Both the position numbers and the translations under genes were made by a program. 64,000 nt of DNA from positions 81,756,881 to 81,820,880 of the forward strand of contig JALJCS010000001.1 in the NCBI GenBank assembly GCA_023055355.1, read 5' to 3'. The notes under the pieces are model-generated. The model worked only from the letters and a program-made list of their open reading frames with translations. It did not search any database and was not told the DNA's origin. The stretch is from Agelaius tricolor. Lineage: Eukaryota > Chordata > Aves > Passeriformes > Icteridae. This document shows, piece by piece, positions 46,351 through 57,400 of the stretch. Position 1 is the stretch's first letter; every line of letters starts with the position of its first letter.

Positions 46351-46400
46351 TCTCTGTTAAATTTTTGTAAATTCGGCTACAGATTTGATCATTTATAACA

Positions 46401-46404
46401 CCAT
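46401..46404. repeat. Right target-site duplication of the LTR (CCAT)
   Basis: This copy of CCAT matches 45542-45545. The next bases (GGTCCA) do not continue the match. A 5-base reading (ACCAT) is possible only if the terminal A of the LTR is shared. Confidence 0.6.
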
Positions 46405-49400
46405 GGTCCACAGGTACAAGTGTGACAATTTTCAACTATGCCAGTTGCTCTAATTAAAGAGACAGTGTCTCTTCCTGCAAAATTTGTTTTGCCAGTGGCT
46501 GCTTTCTAGTTCTTTTATTCTAAGATATAATTATTCAATGTATTATGAATATGTATCATTAAAAAATCCATGGTTTTATACACCTTATCATGTTTTCTTC
46601 CAACTGCTCTTCTGTGGATGAAGAGTCCAGGTCTAGCCTCAATTGTAATGGAAATAAGAAGGATTTACTGGTATAGCAGCTGAGACTCTTTGTCAAGCTA
46701 GTCAAGAACACTTCAACAAAGTACTTATTCTTGGAAAATGTCAGTTTGTAGAAACTTAGTATTTTTCCAGGAACATTCCAGTCTTGAAAAATCTTTAGCA
46801 AGGGTTTTCTCTAGTCAGGTAGGTTTTCTGGCCAAACTGAAAGCAGAAATGAGGGAATAACTGCACAACCATTAGTTGCTGAGATGTAATAAGATGGAAA
46901 TGGAAATGTCATTCAACCTATCTTCAGAACCACAGTGCTTATACAAAGTTAAAGAAATGATCCCTGGATTAAGTAATTTGCAATTAATCCAGGTCAAAGA
47001 AGAACCAGTAGGATGGTATAATGAACCAACAAATTTTCACACTTCTGGTATTACTCCAAGCACTTTGACACAATGCACTCCATTCTCCTTCACCCTACAG
47101 CTCTTTTACCAAAACTGGCAACATAAAGAGCCTCAAATTGCAAAGTAAAATAAATTATTATCCATTTTAATGTAGTTCTACACAAATTGTGTGTTGCTGC
47201 CCAAGAAACACAAAATTGCTGTGAAATTATAACAGAAAGGAAAATCATTCACCAGAATTGTGGAACTTGCCTTTGCCACTGAATAGTGGCTTAAGCTGCA
47301 TATGGACACCAGGCTCCATCTTTGGTGAAACTTTCTCCAATATTTTGCTTTTAAAGAGGGCAGGGTAAGAACAAATCCATCATTTCTCATTTGGGAAGCT
47401 AAAGATGGAGGCATCCAAGGGTCATTTCTGGTGAAAGGCAGTTTTTGGATTGTATACCACAGTTCTCAGATAGCATGTTGCTGCTTGTTTTGCATGAAGT
47501 CAACAGTAGTGCTAGTGAGCATCAAGAATGTCATAGCCAGCATTTCATTTCTTGGCTCAGTTAACAATTGCAGAGTAGATGCTGCTGACTGTGAAAAGTA
47601 GGGAATGAAGTATTTGTGCATGGAACTCAGTCATGAGTAGATGTTTTACTTAATTTAAAAAAAGTTTCAAGATTTTCTTCTTTTGCCAACTTTAATACTG
47701 ATATTATTTCCAAAGTAACAACCAAGGCTGATCCTTCCAAGTGCTCAATTTCCTCAGCAGCAGCTGAATTCCACATTAAGCTGGTGTGTGCATGTAGTGC
47801 CGACCAGAGCAATGCAAAGATACCACCTAGAGTTGTACAGCAATATTAACAGTGCTGCAGTTTCCTAACAGCAAGGCAGGCTGATACATCTCTTTCAGCC
47901 CTGGATGTGATGTGGGTAACTCCAGAGCTATAGGCAATTTCTTTAACCCACGAGTCGGAATGTATAGTGAAAAAGAAGTATGTTTGGAAAAGCGTCTCTT
48001 TTCTTTTTTGGCTCCATGTAGTTCTCTTTCAGTTTGGAATAGCTTTCCTTCCCATTCTACTGCTAGAAAGCAAGTGAGCTTTCAGTGAGGCTGAACAAAA
48101 GTGGAAAAAAATCAGTGAAGAATCAGTATTCTTTACTATTTAAGCACCATGTATGAATACAGCTCGCAACAAATGTACCTCTGCTGACAGGTGGAAGAGA
48201 TAGACTTATGCTGATATAGCTGTATGAGAAAGGAGCTAAATTATCACTTTTCCCTACCATTCAGTATCCATGCTGGGAAGAGAGCTTATTATCTCTATGA
48301 CAATTACTCTCCTGTGCATTGCAATATGGAGAGTAGTTCAGCTAAAGCATGTTGTCTCTGCTGAACTAAAAATGACAAATTTCACAAACTCATATTCAAT
48401 GTCAGCTTCTCCTTTGTTCTTCAGTTTTTGTGATCCACAAGATTAATCTCCTGGTTAAATCACTTAACAGCTATGGTACTTACAGCTTTATTGTTTTCAT
48501 ATTATCCAGCACATCAAAATCCAAGCCAAAACACAACCACCCAGGCCAAATCTTTGAATGGGTGTGTCTAGGAACAAGTTTTCCTTTGTTAATAAGGAAG
48601 CGTTTATATAAGGTTTTGATTAGAGAGAATACTGTATAACCAGTGACAAAAATATTAATTTTGTAGTGATTCTTTGAGCAAAATGTTTCCTGTTCTGTGC
48701 TGTATTGTTGACTAAAGTGGGGAAATGTGGTTTGTACTCTTATTTTATCTACACCATGTTTTGGTGTCCATAGTTATTCGTGTTGCAATGAGTTGACAAA
48801 AATCCATGGTCAGAGGAAGAAAGCTCCAGAATGATGGATGTTAAAAATATACCCTGAAGAACTGTCAAAGATAAAAAATTAATGATACATACAATAAAAA
48901 ATCCTAAACCCCCCCAGAAAACAAATGAGGGAACAAGAAAACAAAAAAATGTAAGGAAGGAACTGTGTAAAATTATTTTTTTATCAGAGCTTTGTAAAAT
49001 GTACTTATATCACTAAAAATATTTCTTCAACATGCTGAAAAGACCCCGTTCTTCAAGACCCAGAGATTTAAGGGTTTTTTTGAGGATAATACAACTGATT
49101 TTCATTATGACATACATAAACCACTTATAAGTCCAGTCTTAATTCAATTTTCTCAATCTAATTAAAAATTTTGTATCTGTATTCTGAAATCAGATGTTTC
49201 CATAGAATTAGAGGATTTGCAGAAAACCAGATAGATTAGACTCCCCAGATTTTTTTTGTCTCAAAAATCAGATATCTTCTCAAATCAAGTGAACAAGCTA
49301 GTACATAAAAATTACCTTAAACTGACTTTTTGTTCAGTTTTTAGTTGCATTTTGCTGCCTTTTCTTTGGAAGTTTGTCCTACAATCTCACTTGCATTTAA

Positions 49401-52400
49401 GAAATCGGCAGCCCCAGCACTTCCTGCAGCTGCCAGAGGGAGGGAAGTCCTGGCCCAAGCCCTCTCTCTGCCCCGGACTTCTGCAGAGATCTTGCATTAT
49501 TTTATGTCTGTGACTCCAGTGGTTATCTCTGAAAAGGAGCTGCCCTTCCTTTAAACAAGCTGTGAGGAGATTTCCAGCAGTGGTCAGGGGCACCCTCGAG
49601 CTGCCGCCCAGGAATTGCTGGAATTTACATGCACACACCCAGCCTCTTCCCCATGGGCACCCTGCAGCTTTCCAACACCAGAGCACCAGGCAGCCTTCCT
49701 TCTCCTTCCCAGACATCTTTGTGTGAGTGCTCATGAGGCCCCTACACACACCTAATCGGGTACCAACCCATCTGAGGAAAGTTCTGGATGGCCCCTTGGG
49801 AAGGAAACACGGCTGGCAAAAGGTTTCTTCCAGTTCTGCAGAAGAGCAGGCTGATGCCTCCTGATTGCACGCATTGCCTTTGCAAAAGAAGGTAAAATGT
49901 GAAATTCAAGGCACTTCTGCGTTAGGAGAGACACAAAAGAAGCAGAAGGAATAAATGTGGCGAATGTAGCTGTAGGGGATAAAGCTATCCTCCTTCCACT
50001 AAATATGTCTGCAGAAAAACACTTGAGATAAGCTTCATTATCTTTCTATAGACACCTTGCTAACACAGGTGGGAGGCACTTAGGTAACTAGCAGATGAAG
50101 GGTTTGCTCAAGGTCAAGCAGTCTGTCAAAATCACTGTTTAACCCAGTGAAAGAACATATACTGAAAGCTTCCCACAGATAAAAAAGCTCTTTTTCTCTT
50201 TTCAAAATGCAAATTTTCTCAGAGAGTGGTTTTTTTCTTTTTTGTTCAGTTTTTCCATACAAGTCACCAACAAATGTTTGATTTTTTAATTGTGATTTTT
50301 TAAGACCCTGCATTTTTCATGTCTTTCCAGTGTTTTGTGTGGACAATATTGCATCCCTCTTAGCTGTAGTCGGTGCCAGTTGTGGAATCTGGAAGTACTG
50401 ATTTCCAGACCCTTGCACTTAAGTATTCCATTTTATGTTTCAATATTTCAGAAATACTATGGCTAAAAAAAAATAAAAAAATAAAGAAAGGAAAGGAAAA
50501 AAAGAGAAAAGAAAAGAAAGAAAACTCCCAAAATATAGCTACAAGTGAACTGCATAAAGCAAACAGAAATGTAGATGCTGGATTGTGTCCAGAACTCCTG
50601 GTTTCCTGCGACCCTTATAAGACAAAAGTTAGGGCAGCATGCTGCAAAAAGATACCACGCTTTTCCAGCACTGATAGGCTTTCCACATCTGCAATGCCAC
50701 AGCTATAGAATTCATTTTCAGACCAAAATTATCTCTTTTGCAGGCTGTACTGCCTGGGTTTGCAGGGCCATAAATCAAGGCTGTAGTCAGGCAATCAGGA
50801 GAGAAAGAGCTTTTGAATAAATATTTTTTAAAATATATATTTTTTTTTTAAGTAATTCCAATTAACTTTTTAATCTTTCTGATATTTTGTTGGTAGTTTG
50901 GAGGTTTTTCCCCCCCTTCCCCTATTACTATTTTGTAGCAAGCACTGAGTTCATTCCATGAGAGCTGCTGGAATAGGGATTATAGGGGAAGGCAAGCATG
51001 CCTTCAGAGATGATATTTTTAATTAATAGTTGAGGATAGTCTAGGAACAAAGATAGGCTAGAATGAACATCTGGATGTAAATATTGCTGAACTGGGATGA
51101 AGTCATGCAAAACCTTCAGGTACAGAACCTTCAGAAGGAAGTCAACCAAAACACCAGAACTGAATTCAAATCTGGTTTGAGACAGGTCTAAAATAAGCAG
51201 GTTGATCTTACATCTCATTCTTTGATCCTTGTCTTTCTTATCCCCATATTAATGGTCAGACAGTATTTCTGCTCTTTTTCTCTGATTTTAAATATTTCTT
51301 GTGTAAAAAAATTGAAGGGTTTCTCAGTAGGAGAATAAAATATGTGCCTTTTAGGTCGGGGGCTCCTGCTTTTCTGAGGAATCACAGTGAAAAAGAAAAT
51401 TTTTGTCAGAGTTGGAAACCTGAACATGAATGCCAGCAGGAATGCAGCTGAAGTGCTACAGCACCATCTCCTGGAAGTCAGACATTTCTGAATTTCTAGA
51501 CCTGATTTAATGTACAGTCACACAGAGAGATGAAATTTACCTTGGGGTTAATTTAATATATTTCTCTTCACAAAAATGTTTAAACAAAATATGGAGCTAA
51601 TAAAAACGATTCCCATGACCTATAATATTTTTAGGTAAATTTTTCTATATAGGAGTTTTTACTGCCATCAGGCAGTACTTAGTCCTTAAATTCAAACATT
51701 TGAGGCTAAATCATGAGAAAAGGGAGTCATAAAATTTGACAGTAAATTTGGTTAGAGATCAACTAAAAATTAATAGGTTAGATTCTAGTAATTTATTGAG
51801 AGAAAATAATAAAAATATCAACCTAATTCTGCAAAAAATAATAGAAGAATCTAATTCTGGAAAAAACCACTAAAAGTAGTATTTAAAAGTTTGAGAATTT
51901 ACATTATCAATTTCTGCTGTCCTAGAATCAGCTTTAAACTCAGTAGCATAGTCTTCAAAAAAAGTGATAATCAGTATGAAAGTATGTATTTCAAAAAAAA
52001 TACAAGTGTTATATCCTTTTGCCATGAGGATTCTTGATGATTTCCTCCTAAATATCTACTGAAATTTATTAGCTGATCACAGACTGTCTAGGCAAGTTTT
52101 CTCCCAAACCCAGAGGTTTTCCTCCATATTAAGAGAGCAATTTCCCAGTCCTGCTGAGGATATGACTCCTGCTTATTCCCTGTTCTGGCCTGGAAGTGTC
52201 CCCAGTGTGAATGGCCAGGGGCTCATCCCAGTTTCTGGCCAACACCTCCCTGAGCTCCTGCTGGCTCTAAGGGCCAGGGATGGTGCAGAGCAGAAGCTGC
52301 AGTCTAAGGAGCCCTGACTGAGGCAATTCACAAACAGGGTTTGGCAGGTCAGCTCTGTTTTCCAGTTCAGATGTTTTGTGTTGGGGCTAAATCTTCTCTT

Positions 52401-52742
52401 ACCCTGTTTTTGCTCCATATGCATTCTCCTCTGCAGGGGGGTAGACCCCACTTTTAAAAAAGTGATGTCCAGCAATAATAACTCAGCCCTGGAAAGTGGT
52501 TTCCTTTGCTACAACTCAGTTCAGCAATGTTGATAAGCATAACAGGCACTCAACAGAGCTCAATGGGCTTCAAGACAATTTGCACCACTCATGCACCACT
52601 GCTGAGACATATTTTGGCTTTTTTTACACTGAATTTTTCCCTCTTTTCTGCCTGCTCTCTGCAAGAAGCCGTGTCTTGTTGAGACACATCCAGAAACAGC
52701 TTATGTTTTTGCCGTATTCACATTTCTGTTTTAAATTTACAG
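46405..52742. other. Unique AT-rich noncoding sequence
   Basis: No gene is recognised. The part 49380-49750 is richer in GC with a 120-codon minus-strand frame that I cannot assign. A purine/A-rich stretch lies at 50465-50523. Sequence immediately before the GC island ends in TTCTGTTTTAAATTTACAG (52723-52742 region), which resembles a splice acceptor but has no supporting exon evidence. Confidence 0.5.
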
Positions 52743-53940
52743 TGCGAAAAGTCTCAGCCGAGTTTGGCAGCCGGGGCAGCTCCTCCACCCCGCGGAGCTC
52801 CGCTCCTGGCAGCAGCGCCTCCGGGCTCCCCGGGGCGGCCCCAGCCCCAGCTCCGGGCACCGCACACGGCACAGACCCGCAGCGCCGCCGGGCACCGCAC
52901 ACGGCACAGAGCCCCCAGCTCCGGGCACCGCACATGGCACAGACCCGCAGCGCCGGGCACCGCACATGGCACAGACCCGCAGCGCCGGGCACCGCACATG
53001 GCACAGAGCCCCCAGCTCCGGGCACCGCACACGGCACAGACCCGCAGCGCCGGGCACCGCACACGGCACAGAGCCCCCAGCTCCGGGCACCGCACATGGC
53101 ACAGAGCCCCCAGCTCCGGGCACCGCACATGGCACAGAGCCGCAGCCTAGAGCACCGCACACGGCACAGAGCCCCCAGCTCCGGGCACCGCACACGGCAC
53201 AGACCCGCAGCGCCGGGCACCGCACATGGCACAGAGCCCCCAGCTCCGGGCACCGCACACGGCACAGAGCCCCCAGTGCCGGGCACCGCACATGGCACAG
53301 AGCCGCAGCTCCGGGCACCGCACATGGCACAGAGCCCCCAGCGCTGGGCACCACACATGGGCCAGAGCCCCCAGCGCTGGGCACCGCACATGGCACAGAG
53401 CCCCCAGCGCCGGGCACCGCACATGGCACAGAGCCGCAGCCTAGAGCACCGCACATGGCACAGAGCCCCCAGCGCTGGGCACCACACATGGGCCAGAGCC
53501 CCCAGCGCTGGGCACCGCACATGGCACAGAGCCCCAGTCCCGGGCACCGCACATGGCACAGACCCGCAGCGCTGGGCACCGCACATGGCACAGAGCCGCA
53601 GCTCCGGGCACCGCACATGGCACAGAGCCCCAGTCCCGGGCACCGCACATGGCACAGAGCCGCAGCTCCGGGCACCGCACATGGCACAGAGCCGCAGCTC
53701 CGGGCCCCGCACATGGCACAGAGCCGCAGCGGCTGCCAGAGCTGGGACAGCCCGCCCGCTCCTCGGTGCCATCGGCAGCTCGCCTGCACCGCCGCCCGTT
53801 CCCGCTGCAGAGCGAGGAGCGCAGCGCCTTCCCTCTCGGAGCGCGTCCTCGCTGCCCTGGTTCGCTTCCTTGTGCCAAATTGCAACATGGTCTGCATGCA
53901 CCCCCTCGGGACCAGGGAACAGTGCCCTCAATGACGTGAA
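52743..53940. other. Abrupt GC- and CpG-rich island containing a minisatellite
   Basis: GC content changes sharply at about 52743 and falls back near 53940. The 5' flank (52743-52854) and 3' flank (53734-53940) are not repetitive but are GC-rich with many CpGs, for example CCCCGCGGAGCTCCGC and GAGCGAGGAGCGCAGCGCC. The flanks look like a CpG-island promoter or a GC-biased recombination site into which a tandem array has expanded. No TATA box, donor site or known exon is seen. Open frames on both strands run through it, which argues against using them as gene evidence. Confidence 0.75.
52855..53733. repeat. 32/33-bp GC-rich minisatellite, 27 units
   Basis: I counted 27 units, all 32 or 33 bp except the first (35). 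Each opens with GGGCACCGCACAYGGCACAG. A variable 12-13 base tail follows, of types ACCCGCAGCGCC, GCCCCCAGCTCC, GCCGCAGCTCC, GCCCCAGTCCC and GCCGCAGCCTA. Unit starts are 52855, 52890, 52923, 52955, 52987, 53020, 53052, 53085, 53118, 53150, 53183, 53215, 53248, 53281, 53313, 53346, 53379, 53412, 53444, 53477, 53510, 53542, 53574, 53606, 53638, 53670 and 53702. The last unit is degenerate (GGGCCCCGCACATGG). The array lacks stops in nearly all frames on both strands. That creates the open frames 52496-54004 (plus, 502 codons), 54036-52624 (minus, 470) and 53897-52737 (minus, 386). Confidence 0.97.
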
Positions 53941-54385
53941 AGAGACCCCCTCAGGGTGTCTCAGGAGGAAGGGCTTCAAATTCTGCTCCTCTGGGCATCG
54001 CTGATCCCATCTACTGTCACCAAGAGAGGAGCTCAAACGGGGAACACAAAAGGATCATGCAAGAGTGCTTTCAACATGGAAAGTAAACTCCTGTACAGAA
54101 AAATCATGAAAAAATCACGTTTAAAGATAGCATGTAATGTTGGGCTTTTCCAAAATTATTCCAGTCATGAGTGAATCGTGGCTAAACACTGAACTGGTTC
54201 ATATTAAAAAAAAAAACAACCATAAAAAAAATAGGATTTGAAGGAATTTCAACACCCTACTGCTGTGAGATCAGTTATACTTTCTAATTATACCCTAACT
54301 ATGCCTTGAAAGTACAAATATATAATACATATATATATACTAAATCTCCTAATCATCAATCAAAAGGTTCACTAACTTCTACTTT

Positions 54386-54420
<35 letters not shown>

Positions 54421-57400
54421 CAGTAAGCTTCCACAGTGCCTGAACTGAATGTATCCCAACTGGATGTGAAAAACAGATTATCCTTTTGCTCTCTGCATTA
54501 GCTCTTCACATTCTTGAAGCTTTTGTTGTTCTGTCTTTCAGGTTTCTCTTCTTCAGGTTGTCCTGCCCTCCTCTCCCCTTTAGCTATATATGACAGCATC
54601 TCCTCATTACTCATACTCTTCAGACCTCTAATTCAGCTTCCAGACTGTCCAGAAGGTGCACTTAATTCTTGCAGTACGGTACTCAGAGCTGTGCTACTCA
54701 GCAATAGTTGTAGTGGTCCAAATAAGCCCTTAGCAGCAAGCAGGACATTATGGTTAGCAGTAGTTCTGCCTTGTTTTTTGTGGTTTTGGTTAGGTTTTCT
54801 TTTTAGATATAAAGATATCTCCTTCCTTTTATGTTCTTGTGGTATTTTGTCATCAAGTGTAAATTGTATTTTATTAAATTGTTCAAAATTCCAAAATGGA
54901 TAAAAGCACACCCTCCACTTGGATGTCCAGTCTTTTTTGAATGTGAGCTCTTCAAAGTCAAAATGCTCTCATCCTTGAAACACAGATGGGGGTCATGTCA
55001 AATGTATTCAAGATTGACTTTGCCATGAATGTTACGGTCCAACAAGAAGACAGAAACCAAATGGGCTGAGAATTTGGTTCCATTTGGAACAACAGTAAAA
55101 CACAGTTGGCTTGAGCTTCAATCCATCACACCTGGCTCAGAGGACTTCTAAGCTAAAGAGTCGGCATCAGCTGTAGATTACATTTTTTTTATTATTTTTG
55201 TGAAATTCCAGGAGAAAGAATGTTGAAACACTGCATATGTTACATATCAAAACCACCTGGACATATGTTGCTTCAACTACTAACATTACATCATGACAAC
55301 TGAAAGAGCATTGCATAAATCTCTCTAATGCCCTTCATGAGGGCCATCAATAATTTTTAAGTGTTCACAATCCTAAAGTGTAAGATGGAAAAGATAGTGT
55401 TGTTCCTTTGGATGTAGGCATGCATTGCACTTAACCACAGCATTTTTAATAAACTCTCCATAATGAGAAAATACATAGTGGCATGGTGATGGTCTTGATT
55501 TATACCTCAGTTACCTCTGACAATTTAAATATCTTATCTTTAAGCAACTTTACTTGTACTGCTTCTCATTCTCTACTTTCTCCCAGTTGTAAAATGGACT
55601 TCAAGATACAGTTTGAAAATTGCTTCTGGATCAGAAAGATATGAGAAACATGGAAACATATTGCTTTTATTTTCACATCTGTGTAATCAAGATTGCAAAG
55701 ATTAAAGTCTTCTCTTAAACAAATAGTTTTATGAACTTTACCACCCACTATTTGCCTGTTTCTGAAATAGTAGAAAAGGTATTACAATGTAAATGTAAAA
55801 ATCTTGCAATTTGAAACAGACTGGTAAAGGGCTTTGGGCTATCTAATAGAAGATACCAGGAAGAATATATCTGTTAGACATGTAGTGAGGAACGATATTA
55901 AAATAAAAATTACATATCATTATATTTGTAACTTATTTCCCCTTTCTTCTCTGCCTTGAAATTTAATCTGGGAACCTGTTCCCTCACCAGAGAGGCTTGC
56001 TAGCCATGGGCAGACCCAAGAGCACCAAGAGACCCCAAACTCCAGGTGCCACATGTAGGCCACCACTGCGTCATCTGATTCAGGGTGGGAGAGGCTGGCC
56101 CTGCTTTATTCTGTGTGCTGCTGCAGGTTGCTGCACCAAGCAGCAGGGACAGGTATTTCTCCTCAACAGCCAAGTCTCTCTCGTGGATTTAAGGGATTGG
56201 GAGATGGGAGAAAAGCAAAAAGGATGCTGGAAAAAGAGCACTGCAGCTAATGAGGGGAAAGGTGATGAAAGTCATTGTAAGAGCTGAAAGGAAACATTAT
56301 ATAAGGAGGTAGTGATAGAGTTTGGAAAGAGCCTAAATATCTCAGCTTCCATAAGGCTCCAAAGGGAGCAGAGATATTGGGAAACCCCAATATCACCCCA
56401 CCTCACTCCACTCCCAACCAGGGAGTGAATGGGAAGTATATGAGATCTGTTCCCAGAGAAATGAAGCAGCAGAATTAGATTGAGGAGGAGGAGGGCAAAG
56501 AGCCTGTGAGTCACCTTGTGCTGTAGGTGACAGTGAGGAACAGGAGTTTTTATTTATGTGGGTGCTAAATCCAGGTTGAATTCACAGGAAGGTCAGCTTT
56601 GAGTTACTGGCCCTGCAAATGTCCTGGGGCGGGGGGAACAGACTTGACCACTTAGAAAGAAAAAGTAAAACAAGGAAAGGTAAATGGGAAAACTGCACAC
56701 ACAACCAGATGACAGGAAAAGTGGAGGAAAAAAACAACTTGCCTAAATAAATTACAAATTAGGGGTTACAGTAAATGAAGAAAAACCAGAGGAGGATAAA
56801 ATTGTAAAATTCAAAGGAAGGACAGTGCACCCCTTCATTAGGACTGGTGAGAGTTTCAGGGAACCTGAAGAGTGTAATGACACAAAGATAACACATTATG
56901 TCAAATTAAAGATACATTAAAAATTGCATTAAGCATAGAAGAAGAACAGAAATTTGAAAAAATACAGCCACTGAAACAGGACAGAGACCGGGTAAGGAGC
57001 AGTTGCTTTTAAAAGCTGAGATAATGCTGCCATTTTAACAGATTCAGAGAAATCCAGGGAAATTCCTATTCCTTATCTCCTCCTGATTAGAAAGCCAGAA
57101 ATCTGATAGCCAGGCACAAGAAAAGTGAGGTTGTATCAGAAATTGTACTTAGAATGCACATGTATATGAGAGGAGGAACCAGATTGAGAGTGTGGTAACA
57201 CTATAAAGTTAAAGAATACCAAAACAGCAACGATTTCTGGAGTTAAAATTCCACTTTTCCCCCTGCTCCCTATGAATAACATTTAGTAACAGCTATTCTG
57301 ATCCTTTAACCAACTTTATTCTGAGACCACTGATAGCTCTGTGATGACCAAAGATTTTAAAGCCCCTGTCAGACTTAAGCAGAAGAAAATATACTAATTC

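Larger units (their letters stand above)
45546..46400 (+). mobile_element. Solo retroviral LTR (855 bp)
   Basis: The element starts TGTTATATATGAT and ends ATCATTTATAACA, which are near-perfect inverted termini with canonical TG/CA ends. It is flanked by CCAT on both sides. Within it lie a TATA box (46182-46189) and a polyadenylation signal (46345-46350), so it reads U3-R-U5 on the plus strand. U5 is short. No internal gag, pol or env sequence, primer-binding site or second LTR is present, so it is a solo LTR left by recombination. U3 carries a tandem 34-bp duplication (45689 and 45723) and an older 155-bp-spaced one. Short open frames inside it are chance. Confidence 0.82.

Noticed and set aside
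52723..52745. Splice-acceptor-like TTCTGTTTTAAATTTACAG before the GC island
   Set aside because: No matching donor, exon or conserved peptide was found. A pyrimidine-poor AG site is common in AT-rich DNA.
52496..54004. 502-codon plus-strand and 470/386-codon minus-strand open frames
   Set aside because: They overlap on opposite strands and are produced by a stop-poor tandem array. Their ends lie in ordinary flanking sequence with no start context, splice support or recognisable domain.
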